Virus record (IMG/VR): IMGVR_UViG_3300021137_000063
Location: 1-30,611 of that record
DNA from: a virus
Direction: 5' to 3' (one strand)
Length of the DNA stretch: 30,611 bases
The notes below the pieces were generated by a model that worked only from the letters and a program-made list of their open reading frames with translations, was not told the origin of the DNA and did not search any database. Below are positions 26,284 to 30,611 of this stretch, piece by piece (position 1 is the first letter of the stretch; each line of letters opens with the position of its first letter). Made by a program: the position numbers and the translations under genes.

Positions 26284-27372
26284 ATGGCTGATCCACGCTC
26301 TTCTAACATTCGGGTACCTCCACCGACAACCCAACGCAGTTATTCTAGTGCTCCTGTTGCAAACGACAGTGGGCAGGTTAGAGACGTCTCGGCATATGCT
26401 TCCGATTTGGCTACGTGGAATAGTTCGAGCAAGCATTCGTTTTTATTTGTTACGGAGATTGAACTCAATCCTGATTACGCGGGAATTGCTGACATGACTA
26501 GGTTTGCATTACTTACCCAAACTGCGTCTCGTCCGAAAATCAAATTCGAACACCAAGAATATAATGAATATGGGATCAGAAAAGGTGCATTAGTTAAAAC
26601 GACGTTCACTCCGATTGATCTAACTTTCGTTGACGACAACGCAAACAGCGTTATGCAGTTCTTTTCGAATGTTTTGAAATTAATGAGCCCTATCACTAAC
26701 ATTGATGATAGCTCCTTAGTCGACAATCGTCAATACGACTTCAAAACCGGTCTAGGATCGTTGACTAAGATTAACGCATCAGCTTCTGGAATAAACATAC
26801 AGGAGCGGAATACGGGCGATTTTAGACCCAATTTGTACGCACAGTCTTCGGGGTCGCCAGGTGACACAATAACGCACATGAAGGCCACCGGCACAGCAGC
26901 GACTTCATTGTTTAAGACTGTGCGAGTTCATCACGTACATTTGTTTGGTGCAGGTGTAAACACATTCTCATTTAAAAATCCACGGTTGACCGCAATGGAT
27001 TTCGACGATCTGACTATGACAGATAGTGGAGATACCACTTCTATGCTTAAGGTGCAGTTTGCGTACGATTACTTAACTACAGCATCCAGTCAAATGACTG
27101 CAGAAATTTCCAGACTTGTCGGTTCGGTAAATTATTATCTGAGGCGTGATTTGTCGAGTGATAGTGGTGGGCCCGTCAACCAACAGCAACAAACGTACGT
27201 AGAACCGAGTCTTGCTCAAAACACCTCGCAGTCGTCGCTGACGACTGCGCAAATCGATTCGATTACTACACAAATAGCTGCAGCGCAAGCTCAAGCTGCA
27301 CAAGCAACCTCCGCAGCTGAACAAGCTACGTACGATGCCACGGCAGCTGGACTACGTAGTGCACTCGGTTAA
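26284..27372 (+). CDS. Tail-tube-fold protein, gp19/gp54-like
   Basis: A 362-residue protein. The core (about 50-280) follows the contractile tail tube pattern: FALLTQTASRPKIKFEHQEY, VKTTFTPIDLTFVDDNANSV, FFSNVLKLM, VRVHHVHLFGAG...FKNPRLTAMDFDDLTM and QFAYDYL. A 45-residue disordered N-terminus and a Gln/Ala/Ser-rich tail (about 298-355), probably helical, flank it. As the last gene of the hub/spike operon it is more likely a tube-initiator or baseplate tube ring than the main tube protein, but the two share a fold. It lies 8 bases after the spike gene and ends just before the convergent terminator. Confidence 0.75.
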   Translation: MADPRSSNIRVPPPTTQRSYSSAPVANDSGQVRDVSAYASDLATWNSSSKHSFLFVTEIELNPDYAGIADMTRFALLTQTASRPKIKFEHQEYNEYGIRKGALVKTTFTPIDLTFVDDNANSVMQFFSNVLKLMSPITNIDDSSLVDNRQYDFKTGLGSLTKINASASGINIQERNTGDFRPNLYAQSSGSPGDTITHMKATGTAATSLFKTVRVHHVHLFGAGVNTFSFKNPRLTAMDFDDLTMTDSGDTTSMLKVQFAYDYLTTASSQMTAEISRLVGSVNYYLRRDLSSDSGGPVNQQQQTYVEPSLAQNTSQSSLTTAQIDSITTQIAAAQAQAAQATSAAEQATYDATAAGLRSALG

Positions 27373-27383
27373 TATTTAGACGT

Positions 27384-27406
27384 AAAAAAACCACCCGAAG
27401 GTGGTT
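27384..27406 (-). terminator. Factor-independent terminator with C(UUCG)G loop
   Basis: On the minus strand AACCACC-TTCG-GGTGGTT is a perfect 7-bp stem with the very stable UUCG tetraloop closed by C-G, followed by seven T's (27384-27390). It lies 20 bases past the stop of the leftward 109-residue gene, between convergent genes. On the plus strand the T-tract is missing. Confidence 0.93.
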
Positions 27407-27426
27407 GGAGAGTTCGAGGCTACGTA

Positions 27427-27756
27427 TTAGGTAGCGCTTAGATAGAAGTTATTATGCACGTATTGCGCATTCAACAGCTTTTCTAGCTCGACATCGATCT
27501 CCGAATCTGGAGCATCTAGCACTAACGCCTCTCCGACCTTTTGCACCCATTTGAGTACAAAGAACCCCAACTTACTGCGATCGTATTCCGGACCACGCTG
27601 GATCTCGTCAATAAAGTATACAAAGTGTGTTTGCAGACGCTTCAACATTGTGTTACCGAATGGGATTTGTTTAGTGACTCCGCGAAAAGTTGCGGAGAGT
27701 TTGTTAGTCATTGCAATGACTGGATCGTATTGTTGGGTTGATTCAACAGTTGCCAT
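27427..27756 (-). CDS. Small protein of unknown function
   Basis: A 109-residue protein I do not recognise. It is soluble and mixed alpha: LQTHFVYFIDEIQRGPEYDR (about 41-60) and LGFFVLKWVQKVGEALVL (about 63-80) look like amphipathic helices, and the last 20 residues are ELEKLLNAQYVHNNFYLSAT. There is no cysteine, signal peptide or membrane segment. A good ribosome site (AAAGGTG, 27764-27770) and its own strong terminator make it a stand-alone gene, transcribed against its neighbours. No TAAATA motif faces it; the palindrome at 27796-27809 lies 40 bases upstream and may control it. An early or regulatory role is possible but not shown. Confidence 0.7.
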   Translation of the reverse strand: MATVESTQQYDPVIAMTNKLSATFRGVTKQIPFGNTMLKRLQTHFVYFIDEIQRGPEYDRSKLGFFVLKWVQKVGEALVLDAPDSEIDVELEKLLNAQYVHNNFYLSAT

Positions 27757-27795
27757 TATAAAGCACCTTTAGAAATAAGTTGTTGATTGATATAA

Positions 27796-27809
27796 GTGAC
27801 CGCGGTCAC
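27796..27809. promoter_or_regulatory. 14-bp perfect palindrome, candidate operator
   Basis: GTGACCGCGGTCAC is fully self-complementary and unusually GC-rich for its surroundings. It lies between the divergent 109-residue gene and the dCMP deaminase, the typical place for a dimeric repressor or activator site. Confidence 0.55.
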
Positions 27810-27828
27810 CTACTACTAAATGTATTAC

Positions 27829-27855
27829 AATACTTGTTTGTGGCAAACAAGTATT
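27829..27855. repeat. Perfect 12-bp inverted repeat with 3-base loop
   Basis: AATACTTGTTTG and CAAACAAGTATT are exact reverse complements around TGG. On the plus strand the 3' arm runs into two more T's, so it could be a weak rightward terminator or insulator. It lies just before the late motif of the dCMP deaminase, and supports starting that gene at 27892 rather than at the in-frame ATG 27820. Confidence 0.85.
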
Positions 27856-27867
27856 TTCGCTGGTATG

Positions 27868-27874
27868 TTAAATA
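27868..27874 (+). promoter_or_regulatory. Late promoter-like motif TTAAATA
   Basis: TTAAATAGTT lies 17 bases before the deaminase ATG at 27892. It is a variant of the (A/C)TAAATA sites elsewhere, and a late site before a nucleotide-metabolism gene would be unusual, so confidence is limited. Confidence 0.4.
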
Positions 27875-27891
27875 GTTACAGTGCAGACCTT

Positions 27892-28311
27892 ATGAAAAAA
27901 GAAGATAGATTTAATCAAATGTGGATGAACGTTGCAGCGGTATTCGCGCAACAATCCCATGCAGTTCGTAGAAAAGTCGGTTGTGTCATCGTGCACCGTG
28001 ATAGAATCGTTAGTCAAGGTTGGAATGGCACTAGTGCTGGATTTGATAATGCTTGCGAAGATGAAGATGGGCACACTTTACCACATGTGATTCATGCGGA
28101 AAGCAATGCCATTACAAAACTAGCTCGTAGCACAGAAAGTGGGGAAGGAGCAGTTATATATACTACCACATCTCCGTGCATCGATTGTGCAAAACTTATA
28201 GCACAAACTGGAATACAACGAGTGTATTATACCGAATTGTACAAGTCGACGGATGGTATTGCATACTTGCAAAAATGTGGAATTCCGTCTATCCAGCTTG
28301 CAACCCTCTAG
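27892..28311 (+). CDS. dCMP (deoxycytidylate) deaminase
   Basis: A 139-residue zinc-dependent deaminase. The active site is complete: HAE (His68, Glu70) and PCIDC (Cys96, Cys99). The N-terminus has RRKVGCVIVHRDRIVSQGWN, the first strands of the ComE/dCMP deaminase group, and NACEDEDG...LPHVIHAESNAI places it near dCMP deaminases rather than tRNA or cytidine deaminases. The product dUMP feeds thymidylate synthesis. T4 Cd has 193 residues, so this is a compact form. I start at ATG 27892. An in-frame ATG at 27820 would translate through a 12-bp hairpin and the promoter motif. It stands alone between a small unknown gene and a tail adhesin. Confidence 0.85.
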   Translation: MKKEDRFNQMWMNVAAVFAQQSHAVRRKVGCVIVHRDRIVSQGWNGTSAGFDNACEDEDGHTLPHVIHAESNAITKLARSTESGEGAVIYTTTSPCIDCAKLIAQTGIQRVYYTELYKSTDGIAYLQKCGIPSIQLATL

Positions 28312-28339
28312 TGAGTAAGTAACTCATCTGCAAGTTGCG

Positions 28340-28346
28340 CTAAATA
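28340..28346 (+). promoter_or_regulatory. Late promoter motif CTAAATA before adhesin gene
   Basis: CTAAATATCC lies 25 bases before the adhesin ATG at 28372, in the 60-base gap after the deaminase. A ribosome site AAGGA (28359-28363) follows. Confidence 0.6.
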
Positions 28347-28371
28347 TCCAATATACCCAAGGATTTCGTAA

Positions 28372-30611
28372 ATGTCAGGTACATACATTGTCAAACACAG
28401 TGATACTACGGTAGCAGACATCTTAGTCGCACCACTAACACAAGACAACTCAACTTCACTAACGTTTGTTGGATACAGATTTCCGGTGTATGGTGAAGCG
28501 CTATGGACAAATTTCCTGCATTTGTTGGAAAATTTTGCGTCTTCAGTGGCTCCAGTCAATCCTGTAATTGGTCAAATTTGGGTAGACACTGCCACATCCC
28601 CAGGGGTTCCGAAAGTATACACTACTCAACGTCAATGGAGTGTTATCGCATCTGGGTTGAGCATCGGCAATAAACCTCCTACCCCGTCATTAGACCCATT
28701 GACTCCGACGGCTATTTGGTTTGATCCAACAACAAATTCCCTTAGCTACTATGCAACGCCTGATTGGATTGGAATCACGTGCACTGCATACGCATCTCAG
28801 ATTGAGTACAATGTACTAATTACTAGCATTACTGCGATTGCTACTGCAATCGGCATAACGCCGACAGCACAACGTGTTACAACAACGGTTACCTCATCTA
28901 ATGTCCATCCCACCTCTGCTCAATGGAACTCCCTACTAACGGATGTAATTACACTAGCTACGCACATACAGTCATACAATAGTTCCGTAACCCCAAAGCT
29001 TAATAACACGTACTGGGATAACACAATCGCAGTACTAAGCACCCACATCGGTGAAAACTTCTTGTGGTGTCCAGCAGGACCAGACGGGACAGGAAATATG
29101 CACGGATTATCGACGTACGACGATCTGTTGACCATTATCCATACAACACTTACTAACGTATCAGTTTGGCAATCAGCGCAACTGCCAACAGCGGGCATTC
29201 TACAGTCAGCAACGATTTCAACTCCAACCAATCCAACAATCTCCTTCGCTAGTAATTCGACTGGGGCAACTAGTTACTTGTGGTCGTTTGGCGACGGTAC
29301 TCTATCTACAGACGAAACCCCTACAAAGACGTTTGTGATCCAAGGCACGTATGTAATCACACTAACTGTAACAAACGCAAAAGGTCACGCAACTGCAACT
29401 AGTTCTGTGTTAGTGTATGCTATTCCCATAACTAATTTTCAAACAGCTGGTTCAACGACCGGAACCGCACCATTACCAGTTAGCTTTTTAGACACATCTG
29501 CAAATACGCCAACAAGTTGGATATGGACCGTGACCGACCGAGCCGCGAACCGGATCATCTTTACAGCATCTGCACAAACCTTCCAGTACACATTCCCAAC
29601 TATTGGCACCTATGACGTAACCCTAGTAGCAGCCAATCAAGCTGGTTCCGGTTCTCCGCATACTGTTCCTGTACAAGTGTCTTCTGCTCCAATTGCTAGG
29701 TTCACTCGCACTCCGACTGGTGCAGTGAACGGCACACTACCATTTACGGTGCAATTTACAGACACCTCGTCGAATGCGCCGACTAGCTGGTTGTGGGATT
29801 TTGGTGACGGTGCAACCTCTACTGACCGGAATCCGTCACACACGTATAACACGATTGGAGTTTTTGCAGTTTCGTTAACAGCAACCAACGTAAGCGGCCA
29901 CGATACTTGGATAATGCCCGCTGCTGCTGCGACTGTTATCCCACCAGTAGCTAGTTTTACATACCAAAATGCAACAGGTATAGCCCCAGTAGCTGTACAG
30001 TTTACAGATACTTCGTCCAACTTTCCAACTAGCTGGTTGTGGAATTTCGGAGACGGTAGCATAACATCTGCTGCCCAGAATCCGTCGCATACTTATACAT
30101 CAGGCGGATCATTCACTGTTTCGTTAACAGTGACTAATGCAAGTGGACACAACACGACCACGTTAGTCGATGTCATTAACACTCGATTTAGTTTTGATAT
30201 CACGGTATCACAAAGTCAAACAAACGTAGTGTTAACCACTCTGCTCCAATCTCACGGGTGGAACGGTAATTCACCAGTAGTAGGCACCGTTACGATCGCA
30301 CCATCTGTAGTCATTGGTGCAAGCAATCAAACAACACCTGCTCTCCGTACTGGCGCTACGTTTCCGGTCGGAAGTCAATTAGCTCTCGTTAACAATGGTT
30401 CCATAATAGGCGCAGGCGGGAACGGCGCTTTGTTAAATTCGGCAGGCGGCTTCGGAGGTCCGGCTCTTCAGTTTGACGGAGACATTGCGGTATCCATTAG
30501 CTTAACTAATAATGGGGTAATTGGTGGTGGTGGTGGTGGTGGTGGCACTGGATCTGCAGGATATGCTTCGAATCCTGATTACGGCTCGGGCAACCTATAC
30601 TGTGCAGGGGG
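28372..30611 (+). CDS. PKD-domain tail fibre/adhesin, N-terminal part (cut by window edge)
   Basis: An open frame of 746 codons reaches the right edge without a stop. Residues 1-130 carry fibre-like segments (NPVIGQIWVDTATSPGVPKV, TAIWFDPTTNSLSYY). Residues about 284-605 are four tandem PKD (Ig-like) domains with the core WxFGDG: WSFGDG, WTVTDR (degenerate), WDFGDG and WNFGDG, each followed by a YxVxLTxTN strand. After about residue 655 the protein turns glycine-rich (NNGSIIGAGGNG, NNGVIGGGGGGGGTG), like the polyglycine tips of phage adhesins of the gp38 type and some J-type host-specificity proteins. I infer receptor binding through the glycine-rich tip, with PKD domains as spacers or sugar-binding modules. 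It is oriented away from the two fibre genes at the left end. Confidence 0.85.
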   Translation, partial: MSGTYIVKHSDTTVADILVAPLTQDNSTSLTFVGYRFPVYGEALWTNFLHLLENFASSVAPVNPVIGQIWVDTATSPGVPKVYTTQRQWSVIASGLSIGNKPPTPSLDPLTPTAIWFDPTTNSLSYYATPDWIGITCTAYASQIEYNVLITSITAIATAIGITPTAQRVTTTVTSSNVHPTSAQWNSLLTDVITLATHIQSYNSSVTPKLNNTYWDNTIAVLSTHIGENFLWCPAGPDGTGNMHGLSTYDDLLTIIHTTLTNVSVWQSAQLPTAGILQSATISTPTNPTISFASNSTGATSYLWSFGDGTLSTDETPTKTFVIQGTYVITLTVTNAKGHATATSSVLVYAIPITNFQTAGSTTGTAPLPVSFLDTSANTPTSWIWTVTDRAANRIIFTASAQTFQYTFPTIGTYDVTLVAANQAGSGSPHTVPVQVSSAPIARFTRTPTGAVNGTLPFTVQFTDTSSNAPTSWLWDFGDGATSTDRNPSHTYNTIGVFAVSLTATNVSGHDTWIMPAAAATVIPPVASFTYQNATGIAPVAVQFTDTSSNFPTSWLWNFGDGSITSAAQNPSHTYTSGGSFTVSLTVTNASGHNTTTLVDVINTRFSFDITVSQSQTNVVLTTLLQSHGWNGNSPVVGTVTIAPSVVIGASNQTTPALRTGATFPVGSQLALVNNGSIIGAGGNGALLNSAGGFGGPALQFDGDIAVSISLTNNGVIGGGGGGGGTGSAGYASNPDYGSGNLYCAG
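29224..30175 (+). repeat. Tandem PKD-domain coding repeat
   Basis: Four domains of about 75-90 codons. The third and fourth are most alike, with matching DNA starting at 29752 and 29998 (period 246 bases, 82 residues), including actagctggttgtgg in both. The second has lost the FGDG core. Confidence 0.8.
30522..30545 (+). repeat. TGG/GGT microsatellite (polyglycine)
   Basis: Eight uninterrupted TGG units encode the polyglycine run of the adhesin. The array stays in frame when units are gained or lost. Confidence 0.85.

Noticed and set aside
27372-27380. Minus-strand CTAAATATTA near the convergent terminator
   Set aside because: It would transcribe only antisense into the tube-fold gene; no gene start follows at the usual distance.
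27389-27406. Terminator also serving the rightward tube-fold gene
   Set aside because: On the plus strand no T-tract follows the stem, so efficient factor-independent termination is unlikely in that direction.
28308-28559. Minus-strand open frame of 83 residues
   Set aside because: It overlaps the adhesin start and its promoter and ribosome site; no family features.
29637-30062. Minus-strand open frame of 141 residues
   Set aside because: It is the antisense shadow of the PKD repeats; the plus frame is open throughout with clear domains.

Overview
The window is part of the genome of a large tailed phage of the contractile-tail (myovirus, T4-like) type. Four things support this: a contiguous baseplate and tail gene set (gp25-, gp6-, gp53- and gp5-like proteins, a tube-cap candidate, a hub and a tube-fold protein), a gp46/gp47 recombination nuclease pair, a gp55-like late sigma factor, and T4-like late promoter motifs (core TAAATA) in front of structural genes. 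No tRNA, rRNA, integrase, transposase or CRISPR array was seen. The host cannot be named from the sequence.

Layout. Positions 1-14921 form a leftward (minus-strand) virion block, read from high to low coordinates: gp25-like wedge protein, gp6-like wedge protein, a 2413-residue giant structural protein, a cysteine-rich unknown, a SWIM zinc-finger protein, a collagen-like tail fibre, and a second fibre cut by the window edge. Positions 14922-15511 hold no gene but contain many short inverted repeats and may encode a structured RNA. Positions 15512-19452 are a leftward information block: gp55-like sigma factor, gp47-like nuclease, gp46-like ATPase and a PD-(D/E)XK nuclease, tightly packed. Positions 19546-27372 are a rightward block: a nucleotidyltransferase, a candidate tube-cap (gp48/gp54-like) protein, a gp53-like protein, a hub protein with a C-terminal M15 peptidase, a gp5-like spike and a tail-tube-fold protein. 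A clear factor-independent terminator follows, serving a small leftward unknown gene (27427-27756). A control region rich in palindromes comes next, then a dCMP deaminase and a long PKD-domain, glycine-rich tail adhesin that runs off the right edge.

How it works together. The two virion blocks are divergent around the sigma/recombination block, so the gp55-like factor made here can plausibly switch on both through the repeated (A/C/T)TAAATA motif, found 15-31 bases before seven or eight starts. In T4, gp46/47 recombination provides the replicating DNA that late transcription needs, so this grouping makes functional sense. The most unusual items are the structured gene-free segment at 14922-15511, a perfect 12-bp inverted repeat that holds a late promoter in its loop before the giant gene, the peptidase placed on the hub rather than the spike, and the nucleotidyltransferase at the head of a structural operon.
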